From contig JAJZPJ010000002.1 in assembly GCA_021811225.1 (NCBI GenBank), positions 1 to 40,314 on the forward strand: 40,314 bases of DNA, written 5' to 3'. Of the stretch, positions 6,885 to 14,848 are shown one piece after another. Both the position numbers and the translations under genes were made by a program. Position 1 is the first letter of the stretch; each line of letters begins with the position of its first letter. The notes under the pieces were generated by a model. That model made no database searches, was not told the origin of the DNA, and saw nothing but the letters and a program-made list of their open reading frames with translations. Source of the stretch: Pseudomonadota bacterium. Lineage in GTDB: Bacteria; Pseudomonadota; Gammaproteobacteria; Burkholderiales; Rhodocyclaceae.

Positions 6885-7937
6885 ATGCAACACGGCCGCA
6901 TCACGCTAACGCAGTTCATCATCGAGGAACAGCGCCACCACGCCCACGCCACCGGCGAGTTCTCCGGCCTGTTGAGCGACGTCGGCACCGCCTGCAAGGT
7001 GATCAGCAACGCCGTCGCCAGGGGCGGACTGGGCCTCGCCCCGAGCGAGGAGCAAAAGCCGCTCGACGTCGTCAGCAACGAGGTGATGCAAAGCGCCAAC
7101 GGCTGGTCCGGGCATCTGGCCGGCATGGTCTCCGAGGAGAGCGAGGCGCTCTGCCCGATCCCGGGCAAGCACCCGCGCGGCAAGTACCTGCTGCTGTTCG
7201 ATCCGCTCGACGGTTCCTCCAACTTCGACGTGAATCTTTCCGTCGGCACCATCTTCTCCATCCTGAGGAGCCCCCGGCCGGGCAAGGCGGCCAAGCAGGA
7301 CGACTTCCTCCAGCCGGGCACCGAGCAGGTCTGCGCCGGCTTCGCCCTCTACGGTCCCTCGACGCTGCTGGTGCTGACCACCGGCCACGGCGTCAATGGC
7401 TTCACCCTCGACCGCGACATCGGCGAATTCATCCTCACCCACCCGACGATGCGCATTCCCGAAGACACCAGCGTGTTCGCCATCGACGCCGCCAACGAAC
7501 GTTTCTGGGAACCGCCGGTGAAGCGCTACGTCGAGGAGTGTCTGGACGGCAAGACCGGGCACCGGGCCAAGGATTTCAACATGCGCTGGGTCGCCTCGCT
7601 GGTGGCCGAGACCTACCGTATCCTGGTGCGCGGCGGCGTCTTCATTTATCCCAAGGACAACAGGTATCCGGATCAACCCGGTCGCCTGCACCTGCTCACG
7701 CAAGCCAATCCGGTGTCCTTCATCGTCGAGCAGGCCGGCGGCGCGGCCACCACCGGGCGCCATCGCCTGATGACGGTGCAGCCCTCGGAACTGCACCAGC
7801 GCGTGCCCCTGATCTTCGGCTCGAAGCACGAGGTCGATCGGATCAGTAGCTACCACGCCGACTATGCCAGCGGCCTGGAACCCGCCGGCTTCGACTCGCC
7901 GCTGTTCGGCACGCGCTCGCTGTTTCGCACACAATAG
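6885..7937 (+). CDS. fbp: Class I fructose-1,6-bisphosphatase
   Basis: 350-residue class I fructose-1,6-bisphosphatase (often called cbbF in cbb operons), hydrolysing FBP to fructose-6-phosphate for RuBP regeneration and gluconeogenesis. The metal-binding signature FDPLDGSSNFDVN and the upstream SEES acidic pair are intact. NMRWVASLVAETYRIL, GGVFIYPKDNRYP and the C-terminal NPVSFIVEQAGGAATTG loop are family typical. As no separate sedoheptulose-bisphosphatase gene is present in the window, this enzyme or a bifunctional one may serve both steps (inference). It opens the unit fbp-prk-tkt-gap-pgk-pyk-fba behind CbbR site 3. The ATG at 6885 has a strong AGAGGGGG ribosome site. Confidence 0.96.
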   Translation: MQHGRITLTQFIIEEQRHHAHATGEFSGLLSDVGTACKVISNAVARGGLGLAPSEEQKPLDVVSNEVMQSANGWSGHLAGMVSEESEALCPIPGKHPRGKYLLLFDPLDGSSNFDVNLSVGTIFSILRSPRPGKAAKQDDFLQPGTEQVCAGFALYGPSTLLVLTTGHGVNGFTLDRDIGEFILTHPTMRIPEDTSVFAIDAANERFWEPPVKRYVEECLDGKTGHRAKDFNMRWVASLVAETYRILVRGGVFIYPKDNRYPDQPGRLHLLTQANPVSFIVEQAGGAATTGRHRLMTVQPSELHQRVPLIFGSKHEVDRISSYHADYASGLEPAGFDSPLFGTRSLFRTQ

Positions 7938-7991
7938 CCGTTCATGACCCAAAAATAATCCCATACGGCTCCGGCCGGCTCAGGAGTTTTC

Positions 7992-8864
7992 ATGTCGATC
8001 AAGCATCCCATCGTCGCCATCACCGGTTCTTCGGGTGCGGGCACCTCGTCGGTGACCCGCACCTTCCAGCACATCTTCCGCCGCGAGCACATCCAGGCCG
8101 CGACCATCGAGGGCGACTCCTTCCATCGCTACGACCGCAAGGAGATGAAGATCGCGATGGCCGAGGCGGCCAAGACCGGCAACAACCACTTCAGCCACTT
8201 CGGCCCGGAAGCCAACCTGCTCGAAGAGCTGGAGGCGCTGTTCCGGACCTACGGCGAGACCGGCACGGGGCGGGTCAGGAAGTACCTGCACAACGCCGAG
8301 GAGGCCGCCCCCTACAAGCAGGAGCCGGGCACCTTCACCCCCTGGGAGGATCTCCCCGGCGGCACCGACATGCTGTTCTACGAGGGGCTGCACGGCGCCG
8401 TGGTGACCGACAAGGTCAATATCGCCCGGCACGCCAACCTGCTGGTGGGCGTGGTGCCGATCATCAACCTGGAATGGATCCAGAAGCTGCAGCGCGACAA
8501 GACCGCGCGCGGCTATTCGACCGAAGCGGTGGTCGACACCATCCTGCGGCGCATGCCCGACTACGTGAACTACATCACGCCGCAGTTCTCCCAGACCCAC
8601 GTCAATTTCCAGCGCGTGCCGACGGTGGACACCTCCAATCCGTTCATCGCCCGCGACATCCCGACGCTGGACGAATCCTTCGTGGTGATCCGTTTCAGCA
8701 ATCCCAAGGGCATCGACTTTCCCTACCTGCTCAACATGATCCATGACTCCTTCATGTCGCGGCCGAACATCATCGTCGTTCCCGGCGGCAAGATGGAACT
8801 GTCGATGCAACTGATCTTCACGCCGCTGATCCTGCGCCTGATGGAGAACCGCAAGCGGGCGTGA
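7992..8864 (+). CDS. prk: Phosphoribulokinase, proteobacterial (class I) type
   Basis: 290-residue phosphoribulokinase (cbbP), phosphorylating ribulose-5-phosphate to RuBP, the RuBisCO substrate. The P-loop is GSSGAGTSS at residues 12-20. The EGDSFHRYDRKEM segment carries the catalytic Asp region, and YEGLHGAV plus the KLQRDKTARGYS substrate-binding stretch follow. The length fits the octameric bacterial class, which is allosterically activated by NADH in characterised members. The start ATG has CAGGAG seven bases upstream. It lies 54 bases after fbp, and I see no convincing promoter or terminator between them. Together with cbbM this gene makes the window diagnostic for a Calvin cycle. Confidence 0.97.
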   Translation: MSIKHPIVAITGSSGAGTSSVTRTFQHIFRREHIQAATIEGDSFHRYDRKEMKIAMAEAAKTGNNHFSHFGPEANLLEELEALFRTYGETGTGRVRKYLHNAEEAAPYKQEPGTFTPWEDLPGGTDMLFYEGLHGAVVTDKVNIARHANLLVGVVPIINLEWIQKLQRDKTARGYSTEAVVDTILRRMPDYVNYITPQFSQTHVNFQRVPTVDTSNPFIARDIPTLDESFVVIRFSNPKGIDFPYLLNMIHDSFMSRPNIIVVPGGKMELSMQLIFTPLILRLMENRKRA

Positions 8865-8910
8865 ATCGCCAAAACCGGTGCCGGCTTCCATGGCACTAGC
8901 CAAACCTGCC

Positions 8911-8940
8911 CGGTTTCGCCGATAATTGTCGGTTTCGCCG
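8911..8940 (+). repeat. Pair of 11-bp direct repeats before tkt
   Basis: CGGTTTCGCCG occurs at 8911-8921 and again at 8930-8940, a 19-bp period, in the 100-base prk-tkt gap. Between and overlapping them is GATAATTGTC, which contains a possible -10 (GATAAT, 8921-8926) without a matching -35. It could be an operator for an internal tkt promoter or chance. Confidence 0.5.
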
Positions 8941-8964
8941 GGCCTGACCGACCGAGGAATCCAG

Positions 8965-10983
8965 ATGTCCAACTCAAGCTTCAGCGACTTCGAGCCGCCC
9001 GTGTTCAACAATCTCACCAGCGCCATCCGCGCCCTGGCCATGGATGCCGTGCAAAAGGCCAACTCGGGCCACCCGGGGGCGCCGATGGGCATGGCCGAGA
9101 TCGCCGAGGTGCTGTGGAACCACCACCTGCGGCACAACCCGGCCAATCCCCACTGGCCCGACCGCGACCGCTTCGTGCTCTCCAACGGCCACGGTTCGAT
9201 GCTGCTCTATGCGCTGCTGCACCTCACCGGCTACGCTCTGTCGATCGAGGACATCAAGCAATTCCGCCAGCTCCACAGCAAGACCCCGGGCCACCCGGAA
9301 TACGGCTACACGCCCGGGGTGGAGACCACCACCGGGCCGCTCGGCCAGGGCATCGCCAACGCCGTCGGCATGGCGCTGGCGGAGAAGCTGCTGGCCTCCG
9401 AGTTCAACCGCCCCGGCCACGCCATCGTCGATCACCGCACCTACTGCTTTCTCGGCGACGGCTGCCTGATGGAGGGCGTCTCGCACGAGGCCTGTTCGCT
9501 CGCCGGCACCCTGCGCCTAGGTAAGCTGATCGCCTTCTACGACGACAACGGCATCTCGATCGACGGCCACGTCGAGGGCTGGTTCACCGACGACACGCCG
9601 AAGCGCTTCGAGGCCTACGGCTGGAACGTGATCGCCAAGGTCCCCGGCCACGATCCGGAGGCGCTCCACTGCGCAATCACCGAGGCGAAAGCCCAGGACC
9701 GGCCGACCCTGATCTGCTGCAAGACGGTGATCGGCATGGGCTCGCCCAACAAGGCCGGCGGCCACGACGTCCATGGCGCGCCGCTGGGCGACGCGGAGAT
9801 CGCCGCGGCGCGCCCGCACATCGGCTGGAACTTCCCGCCCTTCGAGATTCCCCGGGAGGTCTATGAAGCCTGGGACGGGCGCGCCAAGGGCAAGGCCCTG
9901 GAAGACGACTGGAAGCGCCGCTTCGCCCATTACGCCCAGGCGCACCCCGAGCTGGCCGCCGAGTTCGAGCGCCGCGTCGTCGACCGCCGCCTGCCGGCCG
10001 ACTGGCAGGCCCACGTCGCCGCCGTCATCGACAAGGTGAATGCCAAGGGCGAGACCATCGCCACGCGGAAAGCCAGCCAGAACAGCATCGAGGCGCTGGC
10101 GCCCAAGCTGCCCGAACTGCTCGGCGGCTCGGCCGACCTGGCCGGCTCCAACCTGACCCTGTGGTCAGGTTCGAAGAGCGTTTCCAAGGACAGCGGCGGC
10201 AACTACATCCACTACGGCGTGCGCGAATTCGGCATGACCGCGCTGGCCAACGGCGTCAGCCTGCACGGCGGTCTGATTCCCTACACCGCCACCTTCCTGA
10301 TGTTCTCGGAATACGCCCGCAACGCGCTGCGCATGGCGGCGCTGATGAAGCAGCGCCAGATCTGCGTGTTCACCCACGACTCGATCGGCCTGGGCGAGGA
10401 CGGTCCGACCCACCAGCCGGTGGAGCAGATCGCCAGCCTGCGCCTGATCCCCAACATGGACGTCTGGCGTCCCTGCGACACGATGGAGACCATCGTCGCC
10501 TGGACCGCCGCGATCGAGAGAGCCGACGGGCCGAGTTCGCTGTGCCTGTCGCGCCAGAACCTGCCCTTCGTCAAGCGGGACGCGCAGACCCTCGCCAATA
10601 TCCGCCGCGGCGGCTACGTGATCTCGGATTGTTCCGGCAAACCCGCGGCGGTATTGATCGCCACCGGCTCCGAGATCGACCTGGCCATGAAGGCGCAGCT
10701 CAAGCTGGCCGAACAAGGGATCAGTACCCGCGTGGTGTCGATGCCCTCGACCAACGTCTTCGACCGCCAGGATCAGGCTTACCGGGAATCGGTCCTGCCC
10801 CGCGGCAGCAAGCGGGTCGCAATCGAGGCGGGGGTGACCGACGGCTGGCACAAGTACGTGGGACTGGAAGGGGCGGTGGTCGGCCTCGACCGCTTCGGCG
10901 AGTCGGCCCCGGCCGGCGTGCTGTTCAAGGAGTTCGGCTTCACCGTGGAGCACGTCGTCGCCACGGTGAAGGGCGTGCTTTAA
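8965..10983 (+). CDS. tkt: Transketolase
   Basis: 672-residue transketolase (cbbT), a thiamine diphosphate enzyme moving two-carbon units between sugar phosphates in the Calvin and pentose phosphate pathways. ANSGHPGAPMGMAE gives the conserved His (H36). The TPP/Mg motif GDGCLMEG is at 164-171, extended by SHEACSLAG and IAFYDDNGISIDG. The central pyrimidine domain has REFGMTALANG and FTHDSIGLGEDGPTHQP, and a C-terminal domain follows. The frame is open from a TTG at 8926, but the ATG at 8965 is preceded by GAGGAA at 8953-8958 and begins like other transketolases. It is followed 23 bases later by gap. Confidence 0.97.
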   Translation: MSNSSFSDFEPPVFNNLTSAIRALAMDAVQKANSGHPGAPMGMAEIAEVLWNHHLRHNPANPHWPDRDRFVLSNGHGSMLLYALLHLTGYALSIEDIKQFRQLHSKTPGHPEYGYTPGVETTTGPLGQGIANAVGMALAEKLLASEFNRPGHAIVDHRTYCFLGDGCLMEGVSHEACSLAGTLRLGKLIAFYDDNGISIDGHVEGWFTDDTPKRFEAYGWNVIAKVPGHDPEALHCAITEAKAQDRPTLICCKTVIGMGSPNKAGGHDVHGAPLGDAEIAAARPHIGWNFPPFEIPREVYEAWDGRAKGKALEDDWKRRFAHYAQAHPELAAEFERRVVDRRLPADWQAHVAAVIDKVNAKGETIATRKASQNSIEALAPKLPELLGGSADLAGSNLTLWSGSKSVSKDSGGNYIHYGVREFGMTALANGVSLHGGLIPYTATFLMFSEYARNALRMAALMKQRQICVFTHDSIGLGEDGPTHQPVEQIASLRLIPNMDVWRPCDTMETIVAWTAAIERADGPSSLCLSRQNLPFVKRDAQTLANIRRGGYVISDCSGKPAAVLIATGSEIDLAMKAQLKLAEQGISTRVVSMPSTNVFDRQDQAYRESVLPRGSKRVAIEAGVTDGWHKYVGLEGAVVGLDRFGESAPAGVLFKEFGFTVEHVVATVKGVL

Positions 10984-11006
10984 CTTTTATTTCTGGAGCT
11001 GAAAAC

Positions 11007-12005
11007 ATGAGCATCAAAGTCGGCATCAACGGATTCGGCCGCATCGGCCGCATGGTGTTGCGCGCAGCAACGCAAAATTTCGCCGACATCGAGATCGTCG
11101 GCATCAACGACCTGCTCGAGCCCGACTACCTGGCCTACATGCTGAGCTACGATTCGGTGCATGGCCGCTTCAAGGGGCAGGTCTCGGTCGAGGGCAGCAC
11201 CCTGGTGGTCAATGGCAGGAAGATCCGCCTGTCCGCGGTCAAGGACCCCGCCGAGCTGAAGTGGAACGAGGTGGGCGCCGACATCGTCATCGAGTCCACC
11301 GGCCTGTTCCTGACCAAGGAGACCGCCGCCAAGCACCTCGCCGCCGGCGCCAAGAAGGTGATCATGTCCGCCCCCTCCAAGGACGACACGCCGATGTTCG
11401 TGTTCGGCGTAAACGACGAGACCTACGCCGGCCAGACGATCATCTCCAACGCGTCGTGCACCACCAACTGCCTGGCGCCGGTGGCCAAGGTGCTGCACGA
11501 CACCTGGGGCATCAAGCGCGGCCTGATGACCACGGTGCACGCCGCCACCGCCACCCAGAAGACCGTCGACAGCCCGTCCAACAAGGACTGGCGCGGCGGC
11601 CGCGGCATCCTGGAGAACATCATCCCGTCCTCGACCGGTGCCGCCAAGGCCGTCGGCGTGGTCATCCCGGAACTCAACAAGAAGCTCACCGGCATGTCCT
11701 TCCGCGTGCCCACCTCAGACGTGTCGGTGGTCGACCTCACCGTGGAACTGGTCAAGGAAGCCACCTACAAGGACATCTGCGCCGCGATGAAGGCCGCCTC
11801 CCAGGGCGCGATGAAGGGCGTGCTGGGCTACACGGAGGAGAAGGTGGTATCCACCGACTTCCGCGGCGAGAGCTGCACCTCGGTGTTCGACGCCGACGCC
11901 GGCATGGCCCTGGACGGCACCTTCGTCAAGGTGGTGTCCTGGTACGACAACGAGTGGGGCTATTCCAGCAAGGTGCTGGAGATGGTCCGGGTGATAGCCA
12001 AGTGA
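11007..12005 (+). CDS. gap: Glyceraldehyde-3-phosphate dehydrogenase, type I
   Basis: 332-residue type I glyceraldehyde-3-phosphate dehydrogenase (cbbG), interconverting 1,3-bisphosphoglycerate and glyceraldehyde-3-phosphate. The Rossmann motif GINGFGRIGR is at 7-16, and the NDL segment at 34-36 is typical of NAD-preferring enzymes. The catalytic cysteine is C151 in SNASCTTNCLAP. TVHAATATQKTVD, FRVPTSDVSVVDLT and SWYDNEWGYS are intact. TTCTGGAGCT upstream supplies the ribosome site for the ATG at 11007. It lies 23 bases behind tkt and is followed by a 133-base gap that holds a palindromic repeat, a possible partial terminator before pgk. Confidence 0.97.
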   Translation: MSIKVGINGFGRIGRMVLRAATQNFADIEIVGINDLLEPDYLAYMLSYDSVHGRFKGQVSVEGSTLVVNGRKIRLSAVKDPAELKWNEVGADIVIESTGLFLTKETAAKHLAAGAKKVIMSAPSKDDTPMFVFGVNDETYAGQTIISNASCTTNCLAPVAKVLHDTWGIKRGLMTTVHAATATQKTVDSPSNKDWRGGRGILENIIPSSTGAAKAVGVVIPELNKKLTGMSFRVPTSDVSVVDLTVELVKEATYKDICAAMKAASQGAMKGVLGYTEEKVVSTDFRGESCTSVFDADAGMALDGTFVKVVSWYDNEWGYSSKVLEMVRVIAK

Positions 12006-12007
12006 CC

Positions 12008-12070
12008 GCCTTCCCCCCGACCCCCTTCCCAGGGAAGGGGGTGACTACGGCTCGTTACACTCGCAGTGCT
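12008..12070 (-). repeat. 63-bp dispersed palindromic repeat, copy A (gap-pgk)
   Basis: A hand alignment of this stretch on the minus strand with 34941-35003 on the plus strand gives 48 identities in 63 positions without gaps, including an exact 23-bp core (12008-12030 here). The centre is a near-perfect palindrome, ACCCCCTTCCC-A-GGGAAGGGGGT (12020-12042), able to form an 11-bp stem if the few central bases open. It occupies most of the gap-pgk gap. It could end or stabilise transcripts and may be a REP-like chromosomal repeat. No transposase is nearby. Confidence 0.8.
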
Positions 12071-12138
12071 TACGCTGTTCCGCCTTGGGGCGGCCCGGCG
12101 GCGGAACCCCACTCACCATCGACATCTGTTCTTTCGAC

Positions 12139-13320
12139 ATGAACTTCAAACGACTCTCCGATCAGAACTTGCGCGGCAAGCGCGTGTTCATCCGCGCCGA
12201 CCTCAACGTGCCGCAGGACGACGAGGGCAACATCACCGAGGACACGCGGATCCGCGCCTCGCTGCCCGCCATCGAATACGCGCTCGGAGCGGGCGCGGCG
12301 GTGATGGTCACCTCCCACCTCGGCCGCCCGACCGAGGGCGAGTTCAAGCCCGAAGACAGCCTGGCGCCGGTCGCCAAGAGGATGTCCGAACTGCTGGGCA
12401 AGCCGGTGCGCCTGCAGCAGAACTGGGTGGACGGCGTGGCGGTCGCGCCCGGCGAGGTCGTGCTGCTGGAAAACTGCCGGGTGAACAAGGGGGAAAAGAA
12501 GAACGCCGAGGAGCTGGCGCGGAAGATGGCCAAGCTCTGCGACATCTACGTCAATGACGCCTTCGGCACCGCCCATCGCGCCGAGGCGACCACCCACGGC
12601 ATCGCCAGGTACGCGCCGATCGCCTGCGCCGGCCCGCTGCTGGCGGCCGAGCTGGACGCGCTGGGACGCGCCTTGAATGCGCCGGCCAAGCCGCTCTTGG
12701 CGATCGTCGCCGGCTCCAAGGTCTCGTCCAAGCTGACCATCCTGAAGGCGCTGGCGGACAAGGTGGACCGCCTGATCGTCGGCGGCGGCATCGCCAACAC
12801 CTTCATGCTCGCCGCCGGCCTGCCGATCGGCAAGTCGCTGGCCGAAGCCGACCTGGTCCCCGAGGCGCGCGCCATCATCGAGATGATGAACAAGCGCGGC
12901 GCCTCGGTGCCGATCCCCGACGACGTGGTCACGGCGACCGAGTTCTCGGCCGCCGCCGCCGCGACGGTGAAGGACGCCCGGAGCGTGGCAGCGGCAGACA
13001 TGATCCTCGACATCGGCCCGCGCACCGCGCAACGCCTGGCCGAGGAGATCGGCCGCGCCGGCACCATCGTCTGGAACGGCCCGGTCGGGGTGTTCGAGTT
13101 CGACCAGTTCGCGCACGGCACCGAGACCCTGGCGCGCGCCATCGCCGCCTCCAAAGCCTATTCGATCGCCGGCGGCGGCGACACCCTGGCGGCGATCGCC
13201 AAGTACGGCATCGCAAAAGAGGTGAGCTACATTTCCACCGGCGGCGGCGCCTTCCTGGAGTTCCTCGAAGGCAAGAAGCTGCCCGCGGTCGAAGTGCTCG
13301 AACAGCGGGCCAAGGACTGA
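12139..13320 (+). CDS. pgk: Phosphoglycerate kinase
   Basis: 393-residue phosphoglycerate kinase (cbbK), transferring phosphate between ATP and 3-phosphoglycerate. The N-terminal substrate site shows RADLNVP, then TRIRASLP, TSHLGRP and LLENCRVNKGEKKN. The KVSSKLTILK and VGGGIANTFM segments lead into the ATP domain, which ends in WNGPVGVFEF and GGGDTLAAI plus STGGGAFLEFLEG. The ATG at 12139 is taken because MNFKRLSDQNL is the usual family start. No clear Shine-Dalgarno precedes it, unlike most genes in this unit. A 9-bp hairpin begins directly after the stop codon. Confidence 0.96.
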   Translation: MNFKRLSDQNLRGKRVFIRADLNVPQDDEGNITEDTRIRASLPAIEYALGAGAAVMVTSHLGRPTEGEFKPEDSLAPVAKRMSELLGKPVRLQQNWVDGVAVAPGEVVLLENCRVNKGEKKNAEELARKMAKLCDIYVNDAFGTAHRAEATTHGIARYAPIACAGPLLAAELDALGRALNAPAKPLLAIVAGSKVSSKLTILKALADKVDRLIVGGGIANTFMLAAGLPIGKSLAEADLVPEARAIIEMMNKRGASVPIPDDVVTATEFSAAAAATVKDARSVAAADMILDIGPRTAQRLAEEIGRAGTIVWNGPVGVFEFDQFAHGTETLARAIAASKAYSIAGGGDTLAAIAKYGIAKEVSYISTGGGAFLEFLEGKKLPAVEVLEQRAKD

Positions 13321-13343
13321 CCCGGCCAGACCCGCTGGCCGGG
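13321..13343 (+). terminator. Hairpin directly after pgk
   Basis: CCCGGCCAG (13321-13329) pairs perfectly with CTGGCCGGG (13335-13343) across a five-base loop, starting at the base after the pgk stop. No T-run follows, so it is not a canonical intrinsic terminator. It may cause partial termination or protect the 3' end of the upstream message. Confidence 0.5.
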
Positions 13344-13364
13344 CCGGACAGGGCGGCCCACCGC

Positions 13365-13391
13365 CTCCGGTAACCCCACTCCGGTAACCCC
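13365..13391 (+). repeat. Tandem 13-bp repeat just before pyk
   Basis: CTCCGGTAACCCC is present at 13365-13377 and 13379-13391 with a 14-bp period, ending two bases before the pyk ATG. It occupies the place where a Shine-Dalgarno would be, and none is visible. It could be an RNA or protein binding site affecting pyk translation, or a simple duplication. Confidence 0.65.
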
Positions 13392-13393
13392 TT

Positions 13394-14830
13394 ATGCACC
13401 GCTTCACCAAGATCGTCATCACCTTAGGCCCCGCCTCCTCCGATCCGGCGGTGCTGGCCAAGCTGGTCGAAGCCGGCGCCGACGTGGTGCGGCTCAACTT
13501 CTCGCACGGCACGGCCGCCGACCACCGCGATCGCGTCGCGGCGCTGCGCCACGCGGCGCAGGCGGCGGGCCGGGTGGTCGGCGTGATGGCCGACCTGCAG
13601 GGGCCGAAGATCCGCGTCGGCAAGTTCGCGGCCGACAAGGTGATGCTGAAGTCAGGCCAGAACTTCGTGCTCGACGCCGAGTGCCGTCTGGGCGACGCCG
13701 ATCACGTCGGCCTCGATTATCCCGAACTGGTCGAGGACGTGGCGCCCGGCGACGTGCTGCTGTTCAACGACGGCCGCATCGTCATGGACATCCTGCGCAT
13801 CGAGAACCGACGCATCCACTGCAAGGTGCGCCACGGCGGCGAACTGTCGAACAACAAGGGCATCAACAAGCAAGGCGGCGGCCTCACCGCGCCGGCCCTG
13901 ACCGCCAAGGACAGGGAGGACATCCGGACCGCGGCCGCCCTCGACGTCGACTTCGTCGCCGTCTCCTTTCCCAAGTCGGGCAGCGACATGCGCCAGGCGC
14001 GCGACCTTCTCGCCGCCGCCGGCTCCAGCGCGCTCTTGATCGCCAAGATCGAGCGCGTCGAGGCCATCGCCAATCTCGAGGACATCCTCCACGCCACCGA
14101 CGGCGTCATGGTGGCGCGCGGCGACCTCGCCGTCGAGGTCGGCGACGCCGCGGTGCCGGCGCTGCAAAAGCGCATCATCCGGACCTCGCGCGAGATGAAC
14201 AAGTTCGTCATCACCGCGACGCAGATGATGGAGTCGATGATCAGCAGCCCGGTGCCCACCCGCGCCGAGGTCTCCGACGTCGCCAACGCGGTGTTGGACG
14301 GCACCGACGCGGTGATGACCTCGGCCGAGACCGCCGCCGGCCAGTACCCGGTGGAGACGGTCGAGGCGATGGTGCGCGTCTGCGTCGAGGCGGAAAAATC
14401 CGACGAGGTCGCGCTCGACCGGCACTTCCTCGACCGGGTGTTCACCCGCATCGATCAGTCGATCGCCATGGCGGCGCTATTCACCGCGGTGCACCTCAAG
14501 GTCAAGGCGATCGCCGCACTCACCGAATCGGGCGCGACGGCGCTGTGGATGTCGCGCCTGGACTGCGGCGTGCCGATCTACGCGCTGACCCCCTCGACCC
14601 GCACGCGCGACAAGGTCAGTTGCTTCAAGGGCGTGACGCCGCTGCTGATCCGCTACGCCGGACACGACCGCGACGAACTCTTGTTCGCCGCCGAGGAAGA
14701 ACTGATCCGCGCCGGCGCGGCCGAACTGGGCGACCTGATCGTGCTCACCATCGGCGAGCCGATCGGCACGCCCGGCGGCACCAACACGCTCAAGATCGTC
14801 CGCGTCGGCGAGCACCGAACCCCCAATTAA
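13394..14830 (+). CDS. pyk: Pyruvate kinase
   Basis: 478-residue pyruvate kinase, converting phosphoenolpyruvate and ADP to pyruvate and ATP. The N-terminal strand KIVITLGPASS, VRLNFSHG, DLQGPKIRVG, the catalytic-lysine region IAKIERVEAI, MVARGDLAVEVG and the ATQMMESMI...PTRAEVSDVANAVLDGTDAVM signature are all present, followed by the C-terminal regulatory domain. It starts directly after the tandem repeat with no obvious Shine-Dalgarno. Its place between pgk and fba in a CbbR-led unit is notable because it is glycolytic rather than a Calvin enzyme; the order tkt-gap-pgk-pyk-fba is common in betaproteobacteria (family knowledge). It may draw off carbon from 3-phosphoglycerate. Confidence 0.95.
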   Translation: MHRFTKIVITLGPASSDPAVLAKLVEAGADVVRLNFSHGTAADHRDRVAALRHAAQAAGRVVGVMADLQGPKIRVGKFAADKVMLKSGQNFVLDAECRLGDADHVGLDYPELVEDVAPGDVLLFNDGRIVMDILRIENRRIHCKVRHGGELSNNKGINKQGGGLTAPALTAKDREDIRTAAALDVDFVAVSFPKSGSDMRQARDLLAAAGSSALLIAKIERVEAIANLEDILHATDGVMVARGDLAVEVGDAAVPALQKRIIRTSREMNKFVITATQMMESMISSPVPTRAEVSDVANAVLDGTDAVMTSAETAAGQYPVETVEAMVRVCVEAEKSDEVALDRHFLDRVFTRIDQSIAMAALFTAVHLKVKAIAALTESGATALWMSRLDCGVPIYALTPSTRTRDKVSCFKGVTPLLIRYAGHDRDELLFAAEEELIRAGAAELGDLIVLTIGEPIGTPGGTNTLKIVRVGEHRTPN

Positions 14831-14848
14831 CCATAACAGGAGACCATC

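Noticed and set aside
12008..12070. Insertion sequence remnant
   Set aside because: No transposase fragment, terminal inverted repeats of IS length or target duplications are visible; it is treated as a small dispersed repeat.
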